Part shown: in pieces, positions 53,693 through 62,329 of the stretch | Layout of the letters: every line of letters begins with the position of its first letter | Position numbering within the stretch: the stretch's first letter is position 1 | Source: Desertivibrio insolitus | GTDB lineage: Bacteria > Actinomycetota > Actinomycetes > Actinomycetales > Microbacteriaceae | Assembly: GCF_017355965.1 (NCBI RefSeq) | Contig: NZ_JAFIQW010000002.1 | Coordinates: 517,170 to 581,169, forward strand | Direction of reading: 5' to 3' | DNA length: 64,000 nt | The notes under the pieces: generated by a model | What the model saw: only the letters and a program-made list of their open reading frames with translations | What the model was told of the DNA's origin: nothing | Database searches by the model: none | Position numbers and translations under genes: made by a program

Positions 53693-54688
53693 ATGCAACA
53701 CGAGCCGGGTCTGCCGAGGGTGATGGGCACGGAAGGGACCGTGGGTCCCGTCGACGCGAGCGTCGTGCCGCGCTTCGCGGGCATCGCGACGTTCGCGCGC
53801 CTGCCGCGGCTCGACGAGGTCGGGCGGGCCGACGTCGCCGTCGTCGGCGTTCCCTTCGACTCGGGGGTCAGCTACCGACCGGGTGCCCGCTTCGGTCCGG
53901 CCCACGTCCGCGAGGCCTCACGCCTGCTGCGCCCCTACAACCCCGCGCAGGACGTCTTCCCCTTCGGCGACCAGCAGGTCGCGGACGCCGGCGACATCGC
54001 CGTCAACCCGTTCGACATCGGCGAGGCGGTCCGGCAGGTCGAGGAGGGCGCCCGCGCCCTCGCCGGCAGCGCGGACCGGCTGCTCGCGATCGGTGGCGAC
54101 CACACGATCGCGCTGCCCCTGCTGCGGGCGGTGCACGCGAAGCACGGGCCCGTCGCGGTGCTGCACTTCGACGCCCACCTCGACACGTGGGACACCTACT
54201 TCGGCGCCCCGACGACGCACGGCACCCCCTTCCGGCGGGCGTCGGAGGAGGGCCTCATCGACCTCACGGCGAGCATGCACGTCGGCATCCGCGGTCCGCT
54301 CTACGACAAGGGCGACCTCGAGGACGACGCGCGCCTCGGCTTCGCGATCGTGACGAGCGAGTACCTCGAGGAGCACGGCGTCGGCGCCGCGATCGAGCGG
54401 GTGCTCGCCCGCATTGGCGACGCTCCGCTCTACATCTCCATCGACATCGACGTGCTCGACCCCGCGCACGCCCCCGGCACCGGCACCCCGGAGGCGGGCG
54501 GCCTGACGAGTCGCGAGCTGCTCCGGATTCTGCGGGCGCTCGCCGACCGCCGGATCGTCGGCGCGGACATCGTGGAGGTCGCCCCCGCCTACGACCACGC
54601 GCAGCTCACCGCCGTCGCCGCGAGCCACGTGGCGTACGAGCTGCTGAGCGCGATGTCGCCCGCGCACCGCGGCCGCGACGAGGCCTGA
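53693..54688 (+). CDS. Agmatinase-family ureohydrolase
   Basis: A 331-residue binuclear-metal ureohydrolase. The ligands are all present: H137 (GGDHT), D160, H162 and D164 (DAHLD), D251 and D253 ([14 protein letters not shown]). [16 protein letters not shown] closes the active site. Agmatinases cut agmatine to putrescine and urea, but the family also includes guanidinobutyrase, guanidinopropionase and guanidine hydrolase. The ATG at 53693 follows GGAAG. Being with an NCS1 permease rather than polyamine genes makes agmatine uncertain. Confidence 0.9.
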   Translation: MQHEPGLPRVMGTEGTVGPVDASVVPRFAGIATFARLPRLDEVGRADVAVVGVPFDSGVSYRPGARFGPAHVREASRLLRPYNPAQDVFPFGDQQVADAGDIAVNPFDIGEAVRQVEEGARALAGSADRLLAIGGDHTIALPLLRAVHAKHGPVAVLHFDAHLDTWDTYFGAPTTHGTPFRRASEEGLIDLTASMHVGIRGPLYDKGDLEDDARLGFAIVTSEYLEEHGVGAAIERVLARIGDAPLYISIDIDVLDPAHAPGTGTPEAGGLTSRELLRILRALADRRIVGADIVEVAPAYDHAQLTAVAASHVAYELLSAMSPAHRGRDEA

Positions 54689-54720
54689 CCCCCGATCGGA
54701 TGCAGGCGAAGGAGCCGAGC

Positions 54721-55158
54721 ATGACCCAGACCGAACCCACCCGCGACGCCGTGCTCGCGGCCGCGGACGAGATCGTCGAGGCCTTCGCCGCGACCGACGA
54801 CGCCCGATACTTCGCGGCGTTCGCGCCCGACGCGACCTTCCTCTTCCACACGGAGGCTGAGCGGCTCGACGACCGCGCCGCCTACGAGCACCTCTGGCAG
54901 GAGTGGACCGACTCCGGCTGGCGCGTCCTCTCCTGCGAGTCGAGCGACCGCCTCGTGCAGACCTTCCCCGGCGGGGCGGTATTCACCCACACGGTCGACA
55001 CCACCGTCGACACCGGCGAGGAGCGGGAGTCTTACCGCGAGCGGGAGACCATCGTCTTCCGCGTCCCCGCCGAGACGGATGCCACCGGCACGGGCCTCCT
55101 GGCCGTGCACGAGCACCTCTCGCCCCTGCCCGAGTCATCCGACGTCCCCGCGTCCTGA
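54721..55158 (+). CDS. NTF2-fold (SnoaL/DUF4440-like) protein
   Basis: A 145-residue NTF2-like protein. ADEIVEAFAATDDARYFAAF, then FAPDATFLFHTEAERL and TVDTTVDTGEERESYRERE are typical of the SnoaL/DUF4440 fold. Such proteins are enzymes, binding proteins or stabilisers; no catalytic set is clear. AAGGAG precedes the ATG at 54721; an in-frame ATG at 54700 has none. It sits between the ureohydrolase and the permease, all on the same strand. Confidence 0.82.
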   Translation: MTQTEPTRDAVLAAADEIVEAFAATDDARYFAAFAPDATFLFHTEAERLDDRAAYEHLWQEWTDSGWRVLSCESSDRLVQTFPGGAVFTHTVDTTVDTGEERESYRERETIVFRVPAETDATGTGLLAVHEHLSPLPESSDVPAS

Positions 55159-55190
55159 TCGCCCTCAGCACCCGCAAGGAGAAAACAGCA

Positions 55191-56582
55191 ATGTCGCTCT
55201 ACTCCCGTCTCTCCGACTACCTGGAGGAGCACTCCGACGACGCCGGCCCCGTGCGCGGCTCGTTCTCGCTCCCGCGCATCGGGATGATCTGGCTCGCCGC
55301 GAACCTCGTGGTCACGACGCTGCTCACGGGCACCCTGTTCGTGCCCGGCGTGGAGTACGGCCTCGTCGTCGTGCTCATCGTGCTCGGCACGGTGATCGGC
55401 GCCGCCGCGCTCGTGACCATCGGCAACATCGGCACGCGCACCGGGCTGCCGACGATGGCGCTCACGCGCGGCCCGTTCGGCACGCGCGGCAGCCTGCTGC
55501 CCGTGGCGGCCAACGTGATCATCCTCATGGGCTGGAGCTGGGTGCAGGCGATGCTCGCCGGCATCGCGCTCGACTTCCTCGTGCAGTCGCTGACGGGCTT
55601 CTCGAACCCCGTACTGTTCGCGCTGGTCTGCCAGACGCTGGTCGTGATCCTCGCGATCTTCGGGCACACCGGCATCGCGAAGGTCGAGCCGTGGCTGGCC
55701 GTGCTGATCCTCGCGATCGTCGCGTACATCTTCGTCATCGCGTTCACGACGTTCTCGCCCGCCGAGTTCGCCGCCATCCCCGCCGACCCGTCGCTCGGCT
55801 ACACGCCGATCCTCGTGCTCGACGTCGTGATCGCGACGGCGATCTCGTGGACCGTGCTCTCGGCCGACTTCAACCGGTTCGCGGCGACGAGCCGCGCCGG
55901 CGTCATCGGCTCGGGCGTCGGCTACACGCTCTCGACCGTGATCTCGATGATCGTGGGCGCGACGGCGATCGGGTTCGTCGTGCTCTCCGGCGGAGAGGCG
56001 ATCCCGTTCGACCCGGTGACGATCGTCACGCCGTTCGGCGCCCCGCTCGCGCTCGTCATCTTCCTCTCGGTGATGGCGACCAACACGATGGTCGTCTACG
56101 GCATGGTCACGACGGTCGTCAACGCGGTGCCCGGCGGCAAGAAGCTGCGCTTCCTGCCGACCGCGCTCGTCGTCGGCGTCATCTCGATCATCGGCGCGTC
56201 GTGGTTCGGGCTGCTGGAGCAGTTCACGACGTTCCTCGTCACGATCGGTGCTCTCTTCGCCCCGGTCTTCGCGATCATGATCGCGGACTACTACATCGTG
56301 AAGCGCGGGACCTACACGAAGGACATCCTCCGCCAGCGCGACGGGCGGTACTGGTACTCCGGCGGCGTCAACTGGGTCGCCGTCATCGTCTGGGTGATCG
56401 GGGCCGTCACCGCGTACGCCTTCACCTACCTGCTGCCGACGCCGATCGGCGCCACGATCCCCGCGTTCGTGCTGACGTTCGTGCTGTACCTCGCGGTGTC
56501 GCTGCCGTCCCGCTCGAAGACCCCGGCCGAGCGCAGCGTGCACCTGACGGAGGCGACCGCGCGGGACGGCGCGCGTGCGTGA
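55191..56582 (+). CDS. NCS1-family cytosine/purine-type permease
   Basis: A 463-residue, about 12-helix permease of the nucleobase:cation symporter 1 family. Landmarks are LPRIGMIWLAANLVVTTLL, a GLPTMALTRGPFGTRGS block, VLSADFNRFAATSRAG and IMIADYYIVKRG. NCS1 members carry cytosine, purines, allantoin, hydantoins, thiamine or pyridoxine. AAGGAG precedes the ATG. Its stop overlaps the GTG of the following cyclase-family gene. The substrate is likely a small nitrogen-rich compound used by the ureohydrolase module. Confidence 0.9.
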   Translation: MSLYSRLSDYLEEHSDDAGPVRGSFSLPRIGMIWLAANLVVTTLLTGTLFVPGVEYGLVVVLIVLGTVIGAAALVTIGNIGTRTGLPTMALTRGPFGTRGSLLPVAANVIILMGWSWVQAMLAGIALDFLVQSLTGFSNPVLFALVCQTLVVILAIFGHTGIAKVEPWLAVLILAIVAYIFVIAFTTFSPAEFAAIPADPSLGYTPILVLDVVIATAISWTVLSADFNRFAATSRAGVIGSGVGYTLSTVISMIVGATAIGFVVLSGGEAIPFDPVTIVTPFGAPLALVIFLSVMATNTMVVYGMVTTVVNAVPGGKKLRFLPTALVVGVISIIGASWFGLLEQFTTFLVTIGALFAPVFAIMIADYYIVKRGTYTKDILRQRDGRYWYSGGVNWVAVIVWVIGAVTAYAFTYLLPTPIGATIPAFVLTFVLYLAVSLPSRSKTPAERSVHLTEATARDGARA

Positions 56583-57200
56583 CCTCAGTCACCCGCTGAG
56601 CACGGGGATGCAGGTCTACCCGGGGGACCCCGGCGTCGACCTCCACCCCGCGCTCGACCTCGACAGCGACGGCGCAGCGGTGACCGCGGTCAACATCGGA
56701 TCGCATTCGGGAACCCACATCGACGCGCCCTCGCACACCGTCGCGGGTGGCCGGGGCATGGAGGACGTGCGCCTCGACGAGCTCGTGGGCGACGCCCTCG
56801 TCCTCCGGGTCGAGGGGCTCGGGACGGCGCGACCGTCGGGCTCGGCGACCTCGCCGAGCTGCCGGACCGGGTGCCGCCCATCGTCGTGTTCGACCTCGGC
56901 TGGGCCCGGTACTTCGGCGGGGAGCGGGCGGTGCGGCATCCGGCGCTCGCCGCGGAGGTGGCCGAGCTGCTGATCGCCCGGGGAATGCGGGTTCTCGCGG
57001 TCGACACCCTGAGCCCCGACCCGACGGATGCCGCCGGCACGAGCGACTTCCCCGTGCACCAGATCGTGCTGGGCGCCGACGCGCTCATCGTCGAGAACCT
57101 CACGAACCTCGAGGGGCTGCCCGAGCGCGTGCGCATCGGCTTCTTCCCGCTCCGGCTGCCGGGCGACGGCGCCCCGGTGCGCGCGGTCGCCTTCGACTGA
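56575..57200 (+). pseudogene. Cyclase-family (kynurenine formamidase-like) gene with frameshift
   Basis: The first 83 codons encode MRDLSHPLSTGMQVYPGDPG and the metal motif SHSGTHIDAPSH (H44, H48, D50, H54), diagnostic of the cyclase/kynurenine-formamidase family. The frame then breaks. The continuation (DGATVGLGDLAELPDRVPPI ... [11 protein letters not shown]) lies in another frame to the stop at 57200. Adding one base at GGG 56821-56823 restores a family-length protein of about 208 residues. Either a real inactivating deletion or a sequencing error in a G-run. Overlap with the permease stop shows that it belongs to that operon. Confidence 0.85.
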
Positions 57201-57246
57201 TCGATCTCGCAGTCGCGTCGCCGGCGCCGGCTCGACGAAGCAGCAC

Positions 57247-57270
57247 GGCGGCCGGTGGTTCCCGGCCGCC
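57247..57270 (+). terminator. GC hairpin after the cyclase-family gene
   Basis: GGCGGCCGG/CCGGCCGCC is a perfect 9-bp stem with a 6-nt loop, 46 nt after the cyclase stop and about 100 nt before xerC. There is no T-tract. It plausibly ends the ureohydrolase operon. The rest of 57201-57366 shows no gene that I can support. Confidence 0.55.
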
Positions 57271-57366
57271 ATGCCGCGCGTTCTCGACCGAGCAAGCCAC
57301 CCGTCGTTCCCGCCGCCGGCCGCGTCGCTCGATCGGCGGCGCCTGCGCGTGCGCGACCATAGTCGC

Positions 57367-58308
57367 GTGGAACTGGAGCGGGCCGTCGACGCCTTCCTCG
57401 AGCACTTCGAGCTCGAGCGCGGTGTCAGTGCCAACACCCTGCGCTCCTACCGCACCGACCTCGCCGGACTGGTCGCGTTCGCCGAGTCGCAGGGCGTGAC
57501 GGATGTCGCGGGCCTCGGCCTCGAGCTGCTGCGCGACTGGCTCTGGCACGCCTCGCAGGCGGGGGCGGCGAAGGCGACGCTCGCCCGCCGGTCGTCCTCG
57601 GCGCGCGCGTTCACCGCGTGGCTCGCGCGGGAAGGGATCGCCCCCGACAGCGGCGCCCGGCTGCGGGCGCCCAAGTCCGACTCGCACCTGCCGCGCGTGC
57701 TCACGCGCGGTCAGATGGACGACCTGCTGGTGCGGCTCGAGCAGCGGGCCGACGCGGGGGAGGCCGGCGCGCTGCGCGACCTCGCCGTCGTCGAACTGCT
57801 CTACGCGAGCGCACTCCGGGTGAGCGAGTTGGTGGGCCTCGATCTCGAGGGGCTCGACCTGGAACGTCTGACGGTCCGCGTGCGCGGCAAGGGCGACAAG
57901 GAGCGGATCGTCCCGTTCGGCGTGCCCGCCGCCCGCGCGCTCGCCAAGTACCTCGAGTACGGCCGGCCGGTGCTCCAGGCGCGTGCGCCCGACGGCGCGG
58001 CCGGGTCCACCGGTGGAGCGGGCCCCGACTCCCGCGCGCTCTTCCTCGGAGCCACCGGCCGCCGACTCGGCTCCCGCGCCGTCTACTCGCTCGTCAGCTC
58101 CCTGCTCTCGACGCTGCCCGGCGGGGGACCCGCGGGCCCGCACACCCTCAGGCACAGCGCCGCGACCCACCTCCTCGACGGGGGCGCCGACCTCCGCAGC
58201 GTGCAGGAGCTGCTCGGCCACGCGAGCCTCGGCACTACGCAGATCTACACCCACGTCTCGGCGGAGCGGCTGCGCGAGAGCTACCGCACCGCCCACCCCC
58301 GCGCCTAG
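57367..58308 (+). CDS. xerC: Tyrosine recombinase XerC
   Basis: A 313-residue tyrosine recombinase with an N-terminal SAM-like core-binding domain (about 1-95). The catalytic residues are R151 (SALRVSEL), K175 or K178 (GKGDKE), H259 and R262 ([12 protein letters not shown]), H285 (LLGHASLG) and nucleophile Y294 (QIYTHV). XerC with XerD resolves chromosome dimers at dif. Its position before the M23 gene and rpsB is the usual actinobacterial xerC location, which is why I call it XerC rather than XerD or a phage integrase. The start is GTG at 57367. Confidence 0.93.
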   Translation: MELERAVDAFLEHFELERGVSANTLRSYRTDLAGLVAFAESQGVTDVAGLGLELLRDWLWHASQAGAAKATLARRSSSARAFTAWLAREGIAPDSGARLRAPKSDSHLPRVLTRGQMDDLLVRLEQRADAGEAGALRDLAVVELLYASALRVSELVGLDLEGLDLERLTVRVRGKGDKERIVPFGVPAARALAKYLEYGRPVLQARAPDGAAGSTGGAGPDSRALFLGATGRRLGSRAVYSLVSSLLSTLPGGGPAGPHTLRHSAATHLLDGGADLRSVQELLGHASLGTTQIYTHVSAERLRESYRTAHPRA

Positions 58309-58815
58309 CTCGCGCGTGGGCAGGAGCACCGCCGGCGGCACGTCGCCGAGGAACAGCATCGGCGAGACGTACTCGCCGTCGATCCTGGCGCCGAGGTGGA
58401 GACAACCGTCGGGGCAGTGACCCGGTTCGAGCACCCCGACGACCTGCCCGCGAGTGACGGCGTCGCCGCGCGCCAGTTCCGAGCGCACGGGCTCGAGGCT
58501 CGAGAGCAGCCCGCCGCCGTGATCGATCGACAGCACCGGCCGGTCGACCACGACCCCCGCGAACCAGATCACGCCGTCCGCGGGGGCGAGCACCTGCACC
58601 TCCGGCGCCGCGACGAGATCGACGCCGCGATGGCCCGCCGCGTAGGGCGTCGGCGGCGCCTCGAAGGCACGCGCCACGGAGTGCGGGGGAGGCGTCGGCC
58701 ACGTCCAGGGCGGCTCCACCGAGGCCGCCGACCGGGTCGACGACCCGGCAGCGGAGACCGCTCCCGGCGGAAGGGTGAGGAGAAGCACGGCGAGAAGCGC
58801 GGCGCGGACGAGCAC
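58306..58815 (-). CDS. M23-family (LytM-like) peptidase, 3' end uncertain
   Basis: About 170 residues of recognisable protein: a signal peptide (MLVRAALLAVLLLTLPPG) and an M23 domain with GHRGVDL (metal His/Asp) and CLHLGARIDGEYVSP (the HxH-type motif has Cys in the first place, as in many actinobacterial paralogues). The family normally ends just after the DVPPAVLLP-like segment. Here the frame stays open and would run antisense through the whole xerC gene to 57100. A +1-frame TAG lies at 58305-58307. I therefore draw the end at 58306. The true stop may be lost through a frameshift. Confidence 0.7.
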
Positions 58816-59059
58816 GACGCCAGCATCCGCCGCGGGAGGCGCACGAGGGGAGGGCGGTGCGCGGTCGGTGCAGAGCCGGGGACCAGGGACGGCGGGGGAG
58901 GACGGGTGGTAGCATGAGCACGCACCTCGACATCGGGGTGACTACGCGCGCCCACTCGGGCACCACCCCCATCGGTCCTCCGCCGCAGTGCGAGGGGCGG
59001 GAGTGCGCCCGGGCGCCAGGAGGAGCGGCACCCGCCGCGACCTGACAAACCGGAAGAAC

Positions 59060-59077
59060 GTGCACGTCCGCGTGCAC
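59060..59077 (+). promoter_or_regulatory. Hairpin in the rpsB leader
   Basis: GTGCACG-TCCG-CGTGCAC, a 7-bp stem with a tetraloop, sits just before the GAAGGAGAAC ribosome site of rpsB. It may be a target for S2 feedback or simply a leader structure. A -10-like TAGCAT lies at 58910-58915, implying a leader of about 170 nt. The 280-nt stretch 58816-59095 shows no gene that I can support. Confidence 0.45.
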
Positions 59078-59095
59078 AGAGAAGGAGAACGGCTC

Positions 59096-60061
59096 ATGGC
59101 CGTCGTCACCATTCGCCAGCTGCTCGACAGCGGCGTCCACTTCGGGCACCAGACCCGTCGCTGGAACCCCAAGATGAAGCGATTCATCTTCACGGAGCGT
59201 TCCGGCATCTACATCATCGACCTGCAGCAGTCGCTCGCCTACATCGACAAGGCGTACGACTTCGTCAAGGAGACGGTCGCCCACGGCGGCACCATCCTCT
59301 TCGTCGGCACGAAGAAGCAGGCCCAGGAGACCATCGCCGAGCAGGCGACCCGCGTCAACCAGCCCTACGTGAACCAGCGCTGGCTCGGCGGTCTGCTCAC
59401 CAACTTCACGACCGTCTCGAAGCGCCTCGCCCGCATGAAGGAGCTCGAGGAGATCGACTTCGACGACACGACGCAGGGCTTCACCAAGAAGGAGCTCCTC
59501 CTCAAGCGTCGCGAGCTCGACAAGCTGCACAAGACGCTCGGCGGTATCCGCAACCTCTCGAAGACGCCGTCGGCGCTCTGGGTCGTGGACACCAAGAAGG
59601 AGCACCTCGCCATCGACGAGGCCCGCAAGCTCGGGATCCCCGTCATCGGCATCCTCGACACCAACTGCGACCCCGACGAGGTCAACTACCCGATCCCGGG
59701 TAACGACGACGCGATCCGCTCGGTCGCGCTGCTCACCCGCATCGTCGCCGACGCGGCGGCCGAGGGCCTGATCCAGCGCCACCAGAAGCCGGAGGAGGGC
59801 GCCGAGCCCGCCGAGCCGCTGGCCGAGTGGGAGCGCGAGCTGCTCGAGTCGGGCAACGCGTCGACCCCCGCCACCGAGGAGCGCGCGCCGATCGAGGAGA
59901 ACAACGCCGACGCCGTCGCCGCCGAGAACCTCGAGTCGGGCGACGCGGACGTGACCCCGCAGCACCAGCCGGAGAGCCAGGCCGACGTCGAGGCCAAGAT
60001 CGAGTCCACCTCGACCGAGGACGAGAAGACGCCCGCCGGCAAGAAGACCGCGAGCAAGTAA
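59096..60061 (+). CDS. rpsB: 30S ribosomal protein S2 with acidic tail
   Basis: A 321-residue S2. The first 230 residues are canonical: [32 protein letters not shown] and [20 protein letters not shown]. From about 240 there is a Glu/Ala/Asp-rich extension ending GKKTASK, which makes it longer than typical S2 proteins (about 240-280). AAGGAGAAC precedes the ATG. It is followed by tsf after 11 nt, the universal pair. Confidence 0.97.
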   Translation: MAVVTIRQLLDSGVHFGHQTRRWNPKMKRFIFTERSGIYIIDLQQSLAYIDKAYDFVKETVAHGGTILFVGTKKQAQETIAEQATRVNQPYVNQRWLGGLLTNFTTVSKRLARMKELEEIDFDDTTQGFTKKELLLKRRELDKLHKTLGGIRNLSKTPSALWVVDTKKEHLAIDEARKLGIPVIGILDTNCDPDEVNYPIPGNDDAIRSVALLTRIVADAAAEGLIQRHQKPEEGAEPAEPLAEWERELLESGNASTPATEERAPIEENNADAVAAENLESGDADVTPQHQPESQADVEAKIESTSTEDEKTPAGKKTASK

Positions 60062-60072
60062 GGAATCACCAG

Positions 60073-60900
60073 ATGGCCAACTTCACCGCCGCTGACGTCA
60101 AGACCCTGCGTGACCGCCTCGGTGCGGGCATGCTCGACAGCAAGAACGCGCTCGTCGAGGCCGACGGCGACATCGACAAGGCGATCGAGATCCTCCGGGT
60201 CAAGGGCCTGAAGGGCGTCGCCAAGCGCGAGGGTCGTACGACCACCGCCGGTCTCGTCGCCGCCAAGGCCGAGGCCGGATCCGCCACGCTCATCGAGCTC
60301 GCGAGCGAGACCGACTTCGTCGCCAAGAACGACAAGTTCGTCGCCCTCGCCGACCGCGTGCTGGAGGCCGTCGCGGCCGCCGGTGCCGCGGACGTCGAGG
60401 CCGGCAACGCCGCGACCGTCGGGTCGCAGACCGTCGCCGAGCTGATCAACGACGAGGCCGCTCTTCTCGGTGAGAAGGTCGAGCTGCGTCGCGTCGCCCG
60501 CGTCGAGGGCGACGAGTTCGCGATCTACCTGCACAAGACCTCGAAGGACCTGCCCCCGCAGGTCGGCGTGGTCGTGGCCTACTCCGGCGGCGACGCCGAG
60601 ACGGCCCGCAGCATCGCGCAGCACATCGCGTTCGCCGACCCGAAGTACCTCTCGCGCGACGAGGTGCCCGCGGCCGACGTCGAGAAGGAGCGCGAGATCG
60701 TCACCGAGACCGCGAAGAACGAGGGCAAGCCGGAGGCCGCGCTGCCCAAGATCATCGAGGGTCGCCTGACGGGCTTCTTCAAGGAGATCGCCCTTCTCGA
60801 GCAGCCCTACGCGAAGGACTCCAAGCAGTCCGTGCAGAAGGTGCTCCAGGACGCCGGTCAGACCGTGTCGGGCTTCGCCCGCATCAAGGTCGGCGCGTAA
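60073..60900 (+). CDS. tsf: Elongation factor Ts
   Basis: A 275-residue nucleotide-exchange factor for EF-Tu. The N-terminal UBA-like domain contains VKTLRDRLGAGMLDSKNALV, and the conserved SETDFVAKND precedes two core subdomains. Length and order are normal. A good intrinsic terminator follows, separating rpsB-tsf from pyrH. Confidence 0.97.
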   Translation: MANFTAADVKTLRDRLGAGMLDSKNALVEADGDIDKAIEILRVKGLKGVAKREGRTTTAGLVAAKAEAGSATLIELASETDFVAKNDKFVALADRVLEAVAAAGAADVEAGNAATVGSQTVAELINDEAALLGEKVELRRVARVEGDEFAIYLHKTSKDLPPQVGVVVAYSGGDAETARSIAQHIAFADPKYLSRDEVPAADVEKEREIVTETAKNEGKPEAALPKIIEGRLTGFFKEIALLEQPYAKDSKQSVQKVLQDAGQTVSGFARIKVGA

Positions 60901-60913
60901 CGACCGAATGGAA

Positions 60914-60946
60914 GGGGTCCGGGATTCTCCCGGGCCCCTTTCTTCT
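60914..60946 (+). terminator. Intrinsic terminator after tsf
   Basis: GGGGTCCGGG/CCCGGGCCCC forms a 10-bp stem (one U-G pair) with a 5-nt loop, followed by TTTCTTCT. It lies 13 nt after the tsf stop. Confidence 0.85.
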
Positions 60947-60974
60947 GCCCGGGGGATGACCCGGGCGACTGCCC

Positions 60975-60980
60975 CATAAT
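60975..60980 (+). promoter_or_regulatory. -10-like CATAAT for the pyrH operon
   Basis: CATAAT is about 28 nt before the pyrH ATG, just after the tsf terminator. The short leader contains GAGGAG as ribosome site. Confidence 0.5.
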
Positions 60981-61008
60981 CAGGACGACGACCCACATGA
61001 GGAGCGCG

Positions 61009-61722
61009 ATGACCGGGAACCGCAAGCGACGGGTGCTGTTGAAGCTGTCGGGTGAGGCGTTCGGAGGTGGCGCGCTCGGGGTGAACCCCGACGTCGTCAG
61101 CCGGATCGCCCGCGACATCGCGGCCGCGACCGAGGACGCCGAGATCGCCGTCGTCGTCGGCGGCGGCAACTTCTTCCGCGGCGCCGAGCTCAGCCAGCGC
61201 GGCATGGACCGCGGGCGCGCCGACTACATGGGCATGCTCGGCACCGTCATGAACTCCCTCGCCCTGCAGGACTTCCTCGAGCAGGCGGGCGCAGCCACGC
61301 GCGTGCAGTCGGCGATCGCGATGACGCAGGTCGCCGAGCCCTACATCCCGCGCCGTGCCGAGCGCCACCTCGAGAAGGGCCGCGTCGTCATCTTCGGCGC
61401 GGGCGCCGGGCTCCCGTACTTCTCGACCGACACCGTCTCCGCGCAGCGCGCGCTGGAGATCGGCGCCGACGTCGTGCTCGTCGCGAAGAATGCGGTCGAC
61501 GGCGTGTACTCGGCCGACCCCCGGGTCGACCCGGACGCGCACAAGATCGACGAGATCACCTACCAGGAGGCCCTCGTCAAGGGACTCAAGGTCGTCGACT
61601 CCACCGCCTTCAGCCTCTGCATGGACAACGACATGGAGATGGTCGTCTTCGGCATGGACGGGCCCGGCAACATCACGGCCGCCATCCGGGGCGAGCGGAT
61701 CGGCACCCGGGTCTTCAACTGA
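61009..61722 (+). CDS. pyrH: UMP kinase
   Basis: A 237-residue hexameric UMP kinase of the amino-acid-kinase fold. [13 protein letters not shown] binds phosphate; [22 protein letters not shown] and GLPYFSTDT form the UMP and ATP sites. It makes UDP for nucleotide synthesis. I chose the ATG at 61009, with GAGGAG 6 nt upstream; the ATG at 60997 has none. Confidence 0.96.
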   Translation: MTGNRKRRVLLKLSGEAFGGGALGVNPDVVSRIARDIAAATEDAEIAVVVGGGNFFRGAELSQRGMDRGRADYMGMLGTVMNSLALQDFLEQAGAATRVQSAIAMTQVAEPYIPRRAERHLEKGRVVIFGAGAGLPYFSTDTVSAQRALEIGADVVLVAKNAVDGVYSADPRVDPDAHKIDEITYQEALVKGLKVVDSTAFSLCMDNDMEMVVFGMDGPGNITAAIRGERIGTRVFN

Positions 61723-61762
61723 GGCCCGCACCCTAGACTTCAGAAGAGACGTAAGGAGTCCC

Positions 61763-62317
61763 ATGATCACGGATGTCTTGGCCGAGGCCAGGGAGAAGAT
61801 GTCGAAGGCCGTCGACGTGGCGAAGGACGATTTCTCGACGGTGCGCACCGGCCGGGCGAACCCCCAGCTGTTCCAGCGCATCCTCGTCGACTACTACGGG
61901 TCGCCGACGCCGCTCGCGCAGCTCGCGTCGCTGCAGAACCCCGAGGCCCGCACCCTCATCGTCACGCCGTACGACAAGAGCGCGCTCAAGGAGATCGAGC
62001 GGGCCATCGTCAACACCCCGAACCTCGGCGCGACCCCGACGAACGACGGCAACATCATCCGCATCACGATGCCGGAGCTCACCCAGGACCGCCGCAAGGA
62101 GTTCGTCAAGATCGTCCGCGGCAAGGGCGAGGACGCGAAGGTCGCGGTGCGCAACATCCGCCGCCGCGCGAAGGACGACCTCGAGGCGCTGAAGGGCGAG
62201 GTCGGTGACGACGAGGTCGCCCGCGCCGAGAAGGAGCTCGAGGGCGTCACCAAGACGTTCATCGACGCGATCGACGACGCGCTGAAGAAGAAGGAAGCGG
62301 AGCTCCTCGAGGTCTGA
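61763..62317 (+). CDS. frr: Ribosome recycling factor
   Basis: A 184-residue RRF. The tRNA-like two-domain layout is marked by [20 protein letters not shown] and [20 protein letters not shown], and then RNIRRRAKD. It splits post-termination ribosomes with EF-G. AAGGAG precedes the ATG, and a -10-like TAGACT (61733-61738) suggests a second promoter besides that of pyrH. Confidence 0.97.
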   Translation: MITDVLAEAREKMSKAVDVAKDDFSTVRTGRANPQLFQRILVDYYGSPTPLAQLASLQNPEARTLIVTPYDKSALKEIERAIVNTPNLGATPTNDGNIIRITMPELTQDRRKEFVKIVRGKGEDAKVAVRNIRRRAKDDLEALKGEVGDDEVARAEKELEGVTKTFIDAIDDALKKKEAELLEV

Positions 62318-62329
62318 GGCGACGGCGCC

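Noticed and set aside
57367-58308. Phage or island integrase marking a mobile element
   Set aside because: It has the fixed xerC position next to the M23 gene and rpsB, a normal Xer length, and no attachment-site duplication.
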